DNA of 5,702 bases, taken from NCBI GenBank assembly GCA_937969395.1, contig CALBVI010000485.1:1-5702 (forward strand), in the 5' to 3' direction. The stretch is from an uncultured Spongiibacteraceae bacterium (lineage in GTDB: Bacteria > Pseudomonadota > Gammaproteobacteria > Pseudomonadales > Dasaniaceae). The notes under the pieces were generated by a model. That model saw nothing but the letters and a program-made list of their open reading frames with translations. It ran no database searches and was not told where the DNA came from. The first letter of the stretch is position 1; every line of letters starts with the position of its first letter. Positions 1-5,702 of the stretch are shown piece after piece. Made by a program: the position numbers and the translations under genes.

Positions 1-1015
1 CCTCTCTAGCAACAATGCCATTTTTCTTTGCCTGCAAGTGCACAACAAATAAAACGGAAACAAAAAATAATAACGCGGGTATTAATGCGGCTTTCATAAT
101 CTTAACGTAGGGCGTACCGACAATTTCCGCCATAATAAAAGCAGCTGAGCCCATCACTGGGGGCAACAATTGCCCACCCGTAGAAACCACTGCCTCTATT
201 GCCGCGGCCTGCCTCGGTTCATAGCCCTCTTTTTTCATCATTGGGATAGTAAAAGACCCAGTGACAGCAACGTTACCGGCTGCAGAACCTGAAATCATGC
301 CCAGTAGCGAACTAAAAATAACAGCCGTTTTTGCTGAGGCCGCTCTCATCCCCGTTGTTAATTTACTCGCGAATTGAAAAAAGAAGTCGCCGGCACCAAA
401 GGTATTAAGAAAAGCGCCGTATAAAGAAAACATCACTATATAAGTTGCTGCGACACCTAAGGGAATGCCGTAAATACCTTCTGTGGTTGTCGTTAAAAAA
501 TTAGCCACTCTATTTGCGCTAACACCACGACCGTGTAAAACACCAGGCAAATAAGAACTGACAAAAGGGTAAATTAAAAAAGCTAAGGTAATCCCCGCTA
601 GCACCAAACCAATACGTCTGCGTACTGCCTCTAACACCAACACTAATAACACGACACCGATATAAAGATCGGCGCTATTGGTCGCACCACCGCTCAGAGC
701 AATAGGCTTCCATCTAATGAATAAATAAACAGCTATAGCAACGACCAATAAAGCAGGGAGAACACCCGTTAGTAATGGATGGCCATACTCAGCTTTTGAT
801 TTAGCACCGGCGGAATTTAAATAAGGACAAGCTAAAAATAAAATAACCATCATCACAGCTAGATGGATAATGCGAATTTCCATTGTCGACAGGAAAATAA
901 CACCAGCGACATTTAGCAGATGAAAAATACCGACAAGCAATGCACAACCCGCTATTATTTTAGCGAACAAATCATGAATGGATTGATGTTTTGTGACTTC
1001 AGAAATTACAGACAT
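1..1015 (-). CDS. TAXI-type TRAP transporter permease, 4TM/12TM fusion (3' end cut by window)
   Basis: This is the inner-membrane permease of a tripartite ATP-independent periplasmic transporter, which moves an organic acid-like solute using an ion gradient. I translated 338 residues from ATG 1015; the frame is still open at the left edge, so roughly the C-terminal half is missing compared with fused TAXI permeases (usually over 600 residues). Hydrophobic segments lie near residues 18-41, 47-64, 82-101, 118-131, 135-152, 187-205 and 228-245. The first few correspond to the small DctQ-like subunit and the later ones begin the DctM-like subunit. Family signatures are LEAVRRRIG (128-136), GISGS-type MISGSAAGN (240-248), TGSFTIPMMKKEGYEP (252-267) and STGGQLLPPVMGSAAFIMAE (278-297). 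It starts 26 bases after the binding-protein gene with no clear Shine-Dalgarno, so translational coupling is likely. The substrate cannot be read from the permease. Confidence 0.93.
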   Translation of the reverse strand, partial: MSVISEVTKHQSIHDLFAKIIAGCALLVGIFHLLNVAGVIFLSTMEIRIIHLAVMMVILFLACPYLNSAGAKSKAEYGHPLLTGVLPALLVVAIAVYLFIRWKPIALSGGATNSADLYIGVVLLVLVLEAVRRRIGLVLAGITLAFLIYPFVSSYLPGVLHGRGVSANRVANFLTTTTEGIYGIPLGVAATYIVMFSLYGAFLNTFGAGDFFFQFASKLTTGMRAASAKTAVIFSSLLGMISGSAAGNVAVTGSFTIPMMKKEGYEPRQAAAIEAVVSTGGQLLPPVMGSAAFIMAEIVGTPYVKIMKAALIPALLFFVSVLFVVHLQAKKNGIVARE

Positions 1016-1041
1016 AAATTTCAGCTTGCCGCTATTAATGA

Positions 1042-2010
1042 TTAAGGAGTTTGTTTAAAAAAACGTGCTGCGCCATCATGCAAAGGAATGGGTAATTGAA
1101 GAGAATCTTCTGGGTATATTTGCTTGGCAATCGCATTATTTTTTCTAAACTCTTCCATATTGCCATAAACGGCTTGAGCAATTTTAAACACCAGTTCTTC
1201 ATCCATATTGCCATTAACAACCAGCATATTGTTGACGCCGATGACATTCACATCCTGCCCTAATCGATAGGTTTCTTTCGGCAATTTTTTTACAGAATAG
1301 TAAGGATGCTTGGCTAAAATCTCCTCTATTTTCTTATCTGACAATTCAATAAAGGCTAAATCATGCGTCGCTAGCGTTTGCTTTACAGCAGCAGTAGGAA
1401 AACCAGCCAAGGCAAATGCGGCATCGACATTACCGTCCCCGAGCTGAGTGAAACCATCGGTATAAGAAAGGTAACTTGGGGTGATGTCATCAATCGACAT
1501 ATCATGAATAGCCAATAAACGGACTAAAAAGCCATAGGTTCCTCCGCCAGCGGGACCAACAGCGATGCGTTTACCACGCAGATCTTCAAACCGTTTAATA
1601 GCAGAGCCCTCTAAGGTCACCATATGCAAAATACTCGCATGTATGGTGCCCAAGGCTTTCAAATTTAAATGTTTTTCATAAGGACTAGTGCCATTAACCG
1701 CTAACCAAGCCATGTAACCATTAGTGATACCAACATCAACCTCGCCAGAATCAACCAACCTAGGATTTTGAATCGCCCCGGCACTAACCACAGGCAGCAT
1801 TGATGTATCTTCGGCATATAAAGTAACTAGATTAGAAACACTCTGACCTACTGGATAAAAAGCACCACCAAGACTTGCGGTAGCTAAATGCAATTCACGA
1901 TGATTTTTGCTTACATCCTGATTGCAGCCGCTGATAGCACTAACAAGCAAAGCCAACAGAAAAAAACGATTCCACGCCTTTCCCGTACGCCGTTTATTAT
2001 TATTCAACAT
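1042..2010 (-). CDS. TAXI family TRAP transporter solute-binding lipoprotein
   Basis: Extracytoplasmic substrate-binding subunit that feeds the adjacent fused permease. The 322-residue product has a basic N-terminus, a hydrophobic stretch (16-28) and a lipobox ISGC ending at Cys29, so it is predicted to be a lipoprotein anchored on the periplasmic side. TAXI family features are LATASLGGAFYPVG (42-55), GPAGGGTYG (152-160) and AGFPTAAV (202-209). The longest open frame begins at a TTG (2019). I prefer ATG 2010 because it keeps a normal signal peptide, although the only purine-rich run upstream, GGGG, is just 3 bases from it. It is the first gene of a two-gene operon with the permease and diverges from the cupin gene. 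Characterised TAXI proteins bind glutamate/glutamine or 2-oxoglutarate, but this ligand is unknown. Asn at +2 is not the classic inner-membrane retention signal (Asp), so outer-membrane sorting is possible. Confidence 0.93.
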   Translation of the reverse strand: MLNNNKRRTGKAWNRFFLLALLVSAISGCNQDVSKNHRELHLATASLGGAFYPVGQSVSNLVTLYAEDTSMLPVVSAGAIQNPRLVDSGEVDVGITNGYMAWLAVNGTSPYEKHLNLKALGTIHASILHMVTLEGSAIKRFEDLRGKRIAVGPAGGGTYGFLVRLLAIHDMSIDDITPSYLSYTDGFTQLGDGNVDAAFALAGFPTAAVKQTLATHDLAFIELSDKKIEEILAKHPYYSVKKLPKETYRLGQDVNVIGVNNMLVVNGNMDEELVFKIAQAVYGNMEEFRKNNAIAKQIYPEDSLQLPIPLHDGAARFFKQTP

Positions 2011-2061
2011 GATCCCCAATAACTTAACGGCAAAATCACCTTAAGCTATATAACATCTTTT

Positions 2062-2140
2062 GATACTAAATTATCGATTATCTATCTTTTTATACTGAAT
2101 TATTGATTATCTATTATTGATGCTAAACTATCGACTGCCT
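2062..2140. repeat. three imperfect direct repeats, ~29 bp period, in divergent control region
   Basis: Copy 1 is 2062-2085, copy 2 is 2091-2114 and copy 3 begins at 2119. Copies 1 and 2 match at 21 of 24 positions; copies 1 and 3 match at about 17 of 22. The common core is CTAAATTATCGATTATC with small changes (CTGAATTATTGATTATC in copy 2, CTAAACTATCGACTGCC in copy 3). Start-to-start spacing is 29 and then 28 bases, a little under three helical turns, so the copies lie on nearly the same DNA face. They sit between the divergent TAXI-TRAP and cupin genes. Regular spacing in such a place suggests binding sites for a regulator, but no regulator gene is in the window. A weak promoter-like pair, TTGATA (2060-2065) and TATCTT (2083-2088) with a 17-base spacer, overlaps copy 1 and points toward the cupin gene. 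Confidence 0.6.
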
Positions 2141-2158
2141 TGTTACAATCGATAACAA
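2140..2158. promoter_or_regulatory. candidate operator: TTGTTA-N7-TAACAA dyad
   Basis: A 19 bp near-palindrome has 6 bp arms (TTGTTA at 2140-2145, TAACAA at 2153-2158) around a 7-base centre. Read on the minus strand it contains TTATCGATT, the same 9-base core as copy 1 of the direct repeats, so it may be a fourth, inverted site for the same protein. It lies 56 bases before the chosen cupin start, where a repressor could block transcription. Function is inferred from symmetry and position only. Confidence 0.4.
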
Positions 2159-2199
2159 ACGCTTTCGCAAGATCACGTAAATATATTGCCAACAAACAA

Positions 2200-2205
2200 G
2201 AAGAG
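2200..2205 (+). promoter_or_regulatory. ribosome binding site deciding the cupin start
   Basis: GAAGAG ends 9 bases before ATG 2215 and directly abuts ATG 2206. The spacing fits initiation at 2215 and is impossible for 2206. There is no comparable site before the TTG at 2140 that begins the longest frame. Confidence 0.55.
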
Positions 2206-2214
2206 ATGACTAAA

Positions 2215-2757
2215 ATGCCTATACCTGTTCGCCGGGTCATTACTGGACACGATGCAGATGGACGCGCCATTTGTATATCAGACAGCGCTGCAACTAACAT
2301 TTTAGAACGCCCAAACCGCCCGGGCGTTGCGTTAACCAATCTATGGGAGTGCGCCACTACCCCAGCGGAGTACGATGGCGCCACAGAAACTGTAGACGGC
2401 CCATTCGTACTACATCCCCCTAAAGGCGGAAGCGTTTTTAGAGTTGTTGAGTTTGCCCCTGAAGACCCAGAAGTGATGAAGACGCTTGATGGTAAAGCCG
2501 CTTTTGCCGAGATGGGCGCATCTGACAACATCGTAGAAAATGCCCGACATCCATTTATGCACAGGACCAACTCTGTTGATTATGCCATTATTCTTTCTGG
2601 CGAAATCACAATGCTCTTAGATGACAGCGAAGTACTTCTAAAGCAAGGGGATGTTGTTGTGCAGCGCGGCACTAATCACGCATGGTCGAATCAAGGTACG
2701 GAAATCTGTCAAATAGGTTTTGTCCTTGTCGATGCAGTAGCTAAGCTGGATCAATAA
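2215..2757 (+). CDS. cupin domain-containing protein
   Basis: A 180-residue, probably cytoplasmic protein with a single C-terminal cupin fold. The N-terminal part (MPIPVRRVITGHDADGRA, 1-18) resembles the start of a family of small cupins that open with a TGHDADG stretch. The barrel carries HPFMHRT (112-118) followed by VDYAIILSGE (121-130), a variant of cupin motif 1. GDVVVQRGTNHAWSN (145-159) is motif 2, with His155 and Asn159. The motif-1 HxH/E pattern is not canonical: His112 and His116 with Asp122 and Glu130 are present, so metal binding is plausible but not certain. There is no signal peptide. I chose ATG 2215 over TTG 2140 and ATG 2206 because of the GAAGAG 9 bases upstream and because the extra residues resemble no cupin N-terminus. 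Its divergence from a TRAP operon suggests a role in using or sensing the imported compound. The reaction is unknown. Confidence 0.88.
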   Translation: MPIPVRRVITGHDADGRAICISDSAATNILERPNRPGVALTNLWECATTPAEYDGATETVDGPFVLHPPKGGSVFRVVEFAPEDPEVMKTLDGKAAFAEMGASDNIVENARHPFMHRTNSVDYAIILSGEITMLLDDSEVLLKQGDVVVQRGTNHAWSNQGTEICQIGFVLVDAVAKLDQ

Positions 2758-2774
2758 CTTTCGCGTATACGGCG

Positions 2775-2809
2775 CGGTAAAGCTGAAGCTGTAAGAGTCA
2801 GCTTTACCG
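2775..2809. repeat. perfect 12 bp inverted repeat downstream of the cupin gene
   Basis: CGGTAAAGCTGA (2775-2786) pairs perfectly with TCAGCTTTACCG (2798-2809) across an 11-base loop, starting 18 bases after the cupin stop codon. Neither strand shows a T-run after the stem, so it is not a standard intrinsic terminator. It could mark the 3' end of the cupin transcript or protect it from decay. Confidence 0.6.
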
Positions 2810-2903
2810 TCGTAATGTTCTTCAATAACGATTAAAATCATTTAACATAAGTTACACTCTCACAAGCCAATTTATCACAGACTTACCTGATCAAGACAAC
2901 GCT

Positions 2904-3248
2904 ATGCAACAACTCTTTTCCTACGGCACCTTACAATTAAAAAGTGTACAAATGGCTAATTTTGGTCGCCAATTAAAAGGCGAAAAAAGCAGCCTACCTG
3001 GCTATATCATCGGTGAAATAAAAATTACTGACGAGAGAGTACTGCGAGAAAGCGGCAAGGAATATCATCCCATTTTGCAATACACAGGCAATCCCAGCGA
3101 TGAAGTCACAGGGACAGTATTTGAATTAACAGCACAGGAATTAGAGCAAGCTGATAATTATGAAGTGGATGACTACAAAAGAATCAAAGCTCAATTAAAA
3201 TCCGGAACGAGCTGCTGGATCTATGCAGCAGCGCAAGAACAAGTATAA
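2904..3248 (+). CDS. AIG2-like / gamma-glutamylcyclotransferase family protein
   Basis: A 114-residue cytoplasmic protein of the AIG2/GGCT-like fold, the usual length for the bacterial members. Enzymes with this fold cyclise gamma-glutamyl groups to 5-oxoproline, but many small bacterial members are uncharacterised. Visible signatures are the N-terminal FSYGTLQ (5-11), which forms the substrate loop, then GTVFEL (70-75) and ADNYEVDDYKR (83-93). In the last, Glu87 is in the place of the catalytic glutamate, and Tyr91 and Arg93 match the conserved tail of the motif. ATG 2904 is the only sensible start because it sits directly before the YGTL loop; the upstream Shine-Dalgarno is weak (CAAGAC region). 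It lies 146 bases after the cupin gene and 98 bases before DUF4399, so it may have its own promoter. The exact substrate is unknown. Confidence 0.87.
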   Translation: MQQLFSYGTLQLKSVQMANFGRQLKGEKSSLPGYIIGEIKITDERVLRESGKEYHPILQYTGNPSDEVTGTVFELTAQELEQADNYEVDDYKRIKAQLKSGTSCWIYAAAQEQV

Positions 3249-3335
3249 TCCAATCCAACTCGTCGATAAAAATGTGAATATGCCTGAGCCTGCCCAGCTA
3301 TGCTATTCACCGACAATAATACTTAACCTTAATGT

Positions 3336-3339
3336 GGAG
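3336..3339 (+). promoter_or_regulatory. ribosome binding site deciding the DUF4399 start
   Basis: GGAG lies 7 bases before ATG 3347, close to ideal spacing. It falls inside the frame that would begin at ATG 3332, which itself has no purine-rich site upstream. This makes 3347 the likely start. Confidence 0.75.
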
Positions 3340-3346
3340 CCCAACC

Positions 3347-3766
3347 ATGAAAATATTATTTAAACTCTTACTACTCACAATATTAACTTCAGCTGCTGCG
3401 GCCCTTGAACTTCCAAAATCAGCTTCACCTGAAGGTGCTCATCTTTATATTATTTCACCAGCGGATGGAGCTGTTGTTAGCAACCCCGTTAAGATCAACT
3501 TTGGGCTAAAGGGTATGGGCGTATCACCAGCAGGCTTCGATGCAAAAGCTACAGGCCATCATCATCTATTAGTCGATACAGAAACCTTACCATCACTAGA
3601 CCTACCGTTGGGAGCAGACGTATTACATTTCGGCGCTGGACAAACTGAAGCTGAAATAGAGTTAGCCCCTGGCACCCACACCCTGCAGTTAATTCTCGGT
3701 AACTATCTGCACATCCCACACAACCCAGCAGTTATCTCCAAAAAAATCACAGTTACAGTAAAGTAA
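3347..3766 (+). CDS. DUF4399 domain-containing periplasmic protein
   Basis: A 139-residue exported protein. From ATG 3347 the product begins MKILFKLLLLTILTSAAAALE, a compact Sec signal peptide with likely cleavage in the SAAA/ALE region (about residues 15-19). Starting at ATG 3332 would add MWSPT before it and lacks a ribosome site. The mature part matches the DUF4399 pattern: ISPADGAVVSNPVKINFGLKGMGV, then the TGHHHLLVD motif (His71-His73 region), a short LPL segment, and a C-terminal GTHTLQLILGNYLHIPHNPAVISKKITV. The histidine-rich loop and the strand pattern suggest a small beta-sandwich, possibly metal-binding, but no reaction is established for the family. Flanking gaps of about 98 bases on each side leave operon membership open. 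Confidence 0.88.
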   Translation: MKILFKLLLLTILTSAAAALELPKSASPEGAHLYIISPADGAVVSNPVKINFGLKGMGVSPAGFDAKATGHHHLLVDTETLPSLDLPLGADVLHFGAGQTEAEIELAPGTHTLQLILGNYLHIPHNPAVISKKITVTVK

Positions 3767-3771
3767 TCTCT

Positions 3772-3814
3772 TAACAGCTCCACTGAACCTCCTTTCTTCT
3801 CAATGGAGCTGTTA
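3772..3814. repeat. perfect 11 bp inverted repeat downstream of DUF4399
   Basis: TAACAGCTCCA (3772-3782) pairs with TGGAGCTGTTA (3804-3814) across a pyrimidine-rich 21-base loop, beginning 5 bases after the stop codon. There is no T-run after the stem in either direction, so rho-independent termination is doubtful. Its placement resembles the hairpin after the cupin gene, although the stem sequences differ. Confidence 0.6.
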
Positions 3815-3865
3815 GCAGTAAACCGCCCGCCCAAGAATATTTAGCCTACCGAAAAGCCGTTCACT

Positions 3866-4213
3866 ATGCGTACACCTGACCGCCGAAGCCATATCCGGCA
3901 TCCTGGCGAGCACATCAAAGTATTAGTCAGATCTTTAAATCCTGACAACACAGATTGGATAAAGGGTCTTATTTACACAGTGGACTTTAATCGCTACGGC
4001 ATTGGCATTGAGACAAGCCATCGCTTTGCTATGGGAGAAAAAGTGGCTCTTATTATCCGCACTGATGACTCAGCACTTGCTGAACTTAACGGCGTAGTAT
4101 GCAATCGCTATAAATCCGATATTGGCTTTCGCTGCGGTATACAATTCCAAATTGATGAAGCCAAGCTACAACTTATTGAAATAGAGCAACAAGCTGCGCC
4201 ATCTATTCGTTAG
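3866..4213 (+). CDS. PilZ domain protein, predicted c-di-GMP receptor
   Basis: A 115-residue stand-alone PilZ domain, the typical size for single-domain members. PilZ proteins bind cyclic di-GMP and relay it to motility, polysaccharide or pilus machinery. The first binding motif, RxxxR, is seen as R7-S-H-I-R11 in a basic N-terminus (RTPDRRSHIRHP). The second, usually D/N-x-S-x-x-G, is present as D40-F-N42-R-Y-G45, with Asn in place of Ser. The C-terminal strand pair ends GVVCNRYKSDIGFRCGIQF (76-94), as in other PilZ barrels. The protein has no signal peptide or membrane segment, so it should be cytoplasmic. The start at ATG 3866 leaves the RxxxR motif intact; GAAAAG about 10 bases upstream is a fair ribosome site. 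It is the last plus-strand gene before the convergent rplQ. Its partner is not visible in the window. Confidence 0.88.
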   Translation: MRTPDRRSHIRHPGEHIKVLVRSLNPDNTDWIKGLIYTVDFNRYGIGIETSHRFAMGEKVALIIRTDDSALAELNGVVCNRYKSDIGFRCGIQFQIDEAKLQLIEIEQQAAPSIR

Positions 4214-4216
4214 CTA

Positions 4217-4321
4217 CTATTCGCTAACTACCACGGTCTCATTACAGGCTTTACCAATAACACCGCCATAGAATACACGCTGACATAGCTCACCCTGCAC
4301 ACAGGAAAAAGTAACAGGCAT
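4217..4321 (-). other. small open frame of 34 codons, doubtful gene
   Basis: An ATG at 4321 opens a 34-residue frame (MPVTFSCVQGELCQRVFYGG..., ending VVVSE) with three cysteines (Cys7, Cys13, Cys26). It starts at the outer edge of the rplQ terminator, has no ribosome site (the preceding bases are the T-tract), and ends 3 bases from the PilZ stop on the opposite strand. It could be a decayed fragment, the expressed 3' end of a read-through transcript, or chance. I recognise no family. Confidence 0.15.
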
Positions 4322-4350
4322 AAAAAAACCGAGCTAGGCTCGGTTTTTTT
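4322..4350. terminator. bidirectional intrinsic terminator between PilZ gene and rplQ
   Basis: Seven A (4322-4328), stem CCGAGC (4329-4334), loop TAG, stem GCTCGG (4338-4343), seven T (4344-4350). Each strand therefore reads a GC stem followed by a run of U. It lies 20 bases past the rplQ stop codon on the minus strand and 108 bases past the PilZ stop on the plus strand, so it can end both convergent transcripts. Confidence 0.93.
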
Positions 4351-4370
4351 ATAGAACTAAACATTAATGT

Positions 4371-4766
4371 TTAATCCTCATCAACCTCAACAGCCTCAAC
4401 TTCAACTTCAGGGCGATCAACTAGCTCAACATAAGCCATAGGTGCTTTATCACCAGTACGGAATCCACACTTTAAAATGCGAATATAACCGCCTGGACGC
4501 TCAATATAACGAGGACCCAAATCAGAAAACAATTTACCTACAACTGCTTTATCACGCGTACGATCAAACGCAAGACGGCGATTAGCAACACTATCGCTCT
4601 TACTTAAAGTGATCAGCGGCTCAGCAAAACGACGCAATTCTTTAGCTTTAGGTAAGGTAGTTTTAATTAGCTCGTGTTCAACTAATGAATTAACCATATT
4701 ACGAAACATCGCTTTACGATGTGAACTATTACGGTTTAGTTGACGGCCACTCTGACGATGACGCAT
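4371..4766 (-). CDS. rplQ: 50S ribosomal protein L17
   Basis: Large-subunit ribosomal protein L17, 131 residues, close to the E. coli length of 127. The N-terminal [20 protein letters not shown] (1-20) and the following [26 protein letters not shown] are diagnostic, as is the later [23 protein letters not shown]. The C-terminal tail is unusually acidic ([11 protein letters not shown]), a variable part of L17. The start is supported by AAGGAAG 7 bases upstream. It is the last gene of the alpha operon, directly after rpoA with an 87-base gap, and is followed by a strong terminator. Expression is expected to follow that of ribosomal protein operons. Identity is certain from sequence. Confidence 0.98.
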   Translation of the reverse strand: MRHRQSGRQLNRNSSHRKAMFRNMVNSLVEHELIKTTLPKAKELRRFAEPLITLSKSDSVANRRLAFDRTRDKAVVGKLFSDLGPRYIERPGGYIRILKCGFRTGDKAPMAYVELVDRPEVEVEAVEVDED

Positions 4767-4773
4767 GACTCTA

Positions 4774-4780
4774 CTTCCTT
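4774..4780 (-). promoter_or_regulatory. ribosome binding site of rplQ
   Basis: On the minus strand AAGGAAG ends 7 bases before ATG 4766, a strong Shine-Dalgarno suited to a highly expressed ribosomal protein. It confirms the start. Confidence 0.8.
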
Positions 4781-4793
4781 CAAATTACTTCAT

Positions 4794-4817
4794 GGCGCAG
4801 AATAATTTCTCTACGCC
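4794..4817 (-). other. hairpin in the rpoA-rplQ intergenic spacer
   Basis: In the minus-strand transcript GGCGTAGA and TCTGCGCC can form an 8 bp stem with one G-U pair and an 8-base loop, ending about 14 bases before the rplQ ribosome site. There is no U-run after it, so it is not a terminator; it may serve as an RNA processing or stability element. It is a modest structure and could be incidental. Confidence 0.35.
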
Positions 4818-4853
4818 GTTGATTACTTATATGACAACAATAAAAATTAGCGC

Positions 4854-5702
4854 TTAAGATGCTAAAACTTTATCGTCATTCCTAAGGCTAGATGGCGGCC
4901 AATTGTCTAAACGTAAACCTAGAGACAAACCACGCGAAGCCAATACATCTTTAATTTCTGTCAGTGACTTCTTACCAAGGTTTGGCGTTTTCAATAACTC
5001 CACCTCAGTACGCTGAACAAGATCGCCAATGTAATAAATATTTTCCGCTTTCAAACAGTTAGCAGAGCGAACTGTCAATTCAAGATCATCAACTGGGCGC
5101 AACAAGATTGGATCCACTTCATCCTCTTCTTCTTCTGGCTCAGCTTCTTTTTCGCTCTCAAGATCAACAAATACTGACAACTGCTGCTGCAATACTGTAG
5201 CAGCGCGGCGAATAGCTTCTTCAGGATCAATTGTACCGTTAGTTTCTAAATCCAAAACCAACTTATCTAAATCAGTACGCTGCTCAACACGGGCACTTTC
5301 TACTGCGTAAGATACACGGTGAACTGGACTGAAAGACGCATCTAATTGAAGACGACCAATACTACGCGTTTCTTCTTCATCACTAGCACGAGCATCAGCA
5401 GGAACGTAACCACGTCCACGACCAATAGTAAGCTTCATATTAAGCTCACCAGCATCATTTAAGTTAGCAATGACATGATCAGGGTTAGCTACTTCAACCT
5501 CATGATCAACTTGAATATCACCAGCAGTTACAGGGCCAGCACCTTTCTTGCTTAATGTTAAAACAGCTTCTTCTTTGCCATGCATAATAATGGCAACACC
5601 TTTAAGGTTAAGAAGAATCTCAATCACATCTTCCTGCACACCTTCAATTGCACTGTACTCATGCAATACGCCGTCGATTTCGACTTCTGTAACTGCACAA
5701 CC
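4854..5702 (-). CDS. rpoA: DNA-directed RNA polymerase subunit alpha (5' end cut by window)
   Basis: Alpha subunit of RNA polymerase, which nucleates enzyme assembly through its N-terminal domain and contacts UP elements and activators through its C-terminal domain. The visible 282 codons begin in frame at the right edge with [21 protein letters not shown], which aligns with E. coli residues from about Gly53. Some 52 residues therefore lie outside, and the TTG at 5666 is an internal Leu codon, not a start. The C-terminal domain has [19 protein letters not shown] and [16 protein letters not shown], keeping the residues equivalent to R265, N268, C269, K271, G296, K298 and S299 that bind UP-element DNA. 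The interdomain linker is strongly acidic ([17 protein letters not shown]), more so than in E. coli. It precedes rplQ in the usual alpha operon order. Confidence 0.98.
   Translation of the reverse strand, partial: GCAVTEVEIDGVLHEYSAIEGVQEDVIEILLNLKGVAIIMHGKEEAVLTLSKKGAGPVTAGDIQVDHEVEVANPDHVIANLNDAGELNMKLTIGRGRGYVPADARASDEEETRSIGRLQLDASFSPVHRVSYAVESARVEQRTDLDKLVLDLETNGTIDPEEAIRRAATVLQQQLSVFVDLESEKEAEPEEEEDEVDPILLRPVDDLELTVRSANCLKAENIYYIGDLVQRTEVELLKTPNLGKKSLTEIKDVLASRGLSLGLRLDNWPPSSLRNDDKVLAS

Noticed and set aside
1035..1247. 70-residue minus-strand open frame inside the TAXI gene
   Set aside because: It overlaps the TAXI coding frame, which has clear family motifs; the shorter frame resembles no known protein.
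2100..2570. 156-residue minus-strand open frame opposite the cupin gene
   Set aside because: Antisense shadow of a well-supported cupin gene; the translation has low-complexity Ser/Ala content and no recognisable domain.
2775..2809. Intrinsic terminator for the cupin gene
   Set aside because: The stem is strong, but no T-run follows it on either strand, so I list it only as an inverted repeat.
2638..2841. 67-residue minus-strand open frame across the cupin end and the hairpin
   Set aside because: It runs through the 3' end of the cupin gene and the inverted repeat, with no ribosome site or known motif.
3332..3334. ATG as the start of the DUF4399 gene
   Set aside because: It would put MWSPT ahead of the signal peptide and lacks a ribosome site, while GGAG sits at ideal distance from ATG 3347.
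5664..5666. TTG as a start for a 270-residue alpha subunit
   Set aside because: The frame continues upstream to the window edge with conserved alpha-subunit residues ([12 protein letters not shown]), so this is an internal leucine codon of a truncated gene.

Overview
The window looks like a chromosomal segment of a moderately AT-rich marine-type gammaproteobacterium. The basis is the rpoA-rplQ pair, whose alpha C-terminal domain is almost identical to that of E. coli, and a TAXI-type TRAP transporter of the kind common in aquatic proteobacteria. The exact genus cannot be read from the sequence. No tRNA, rRNA, CRISPR, insertion sequence or phage gene is visible, and no stretch of 300 bases lacks a gene.

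Left block (1-2010, minus strand): a two-gene TAXI-TRAP uptake operon. A substrate-binding lipoprotein is transcribed first, followed 26 bases later by a fused 4TM/12TM permease that is cut by the left edge. A cupin-domain gene (2215-2757, plus strand) diverges from it. The roughly 200 bp shared control region holds three imperfect copies of a 24 bp element spaced about 29 bp apart, plus a separate dyad, and these look like regulator binding sites. The layout suggests that one regulator controls uptake and a cupin acting on the same, unknown, compound.

Middle block (2904-4213, plus strand): three small single-domain genes. They encode an AIG2/gamma-glutamylcyclotransferase-like protein, a secreted DUF4399 protein and a PilZ-domain protein. 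Gaps of about 100-150 bases separate them, and two of the gaps contain perfect 11-12 bp inverted repeats. They need not form one functional unit.

Right block (4371-5702, minus strand): the promoter-distal end of the alpha ribosomal-protein operon, rpoA (5' end cut by the window) followed by rplQ. It converges on the PilZ gene, and a strong A-tract/stem/T-tract terminator between them can serve both strands.

Several starts were moved from the longest open frame: the TAXI protein to ATG at 2010, the cupin to ATG at 2215, and DUF4399 to ATG at 3347. I do not see a clearly new biological system. The most interesting signals are the repeat-rich control region between the TAXI-TRAP operon and the cupin gene, and a 34-codon cysteine-containing frame just past the rplQ terminator.
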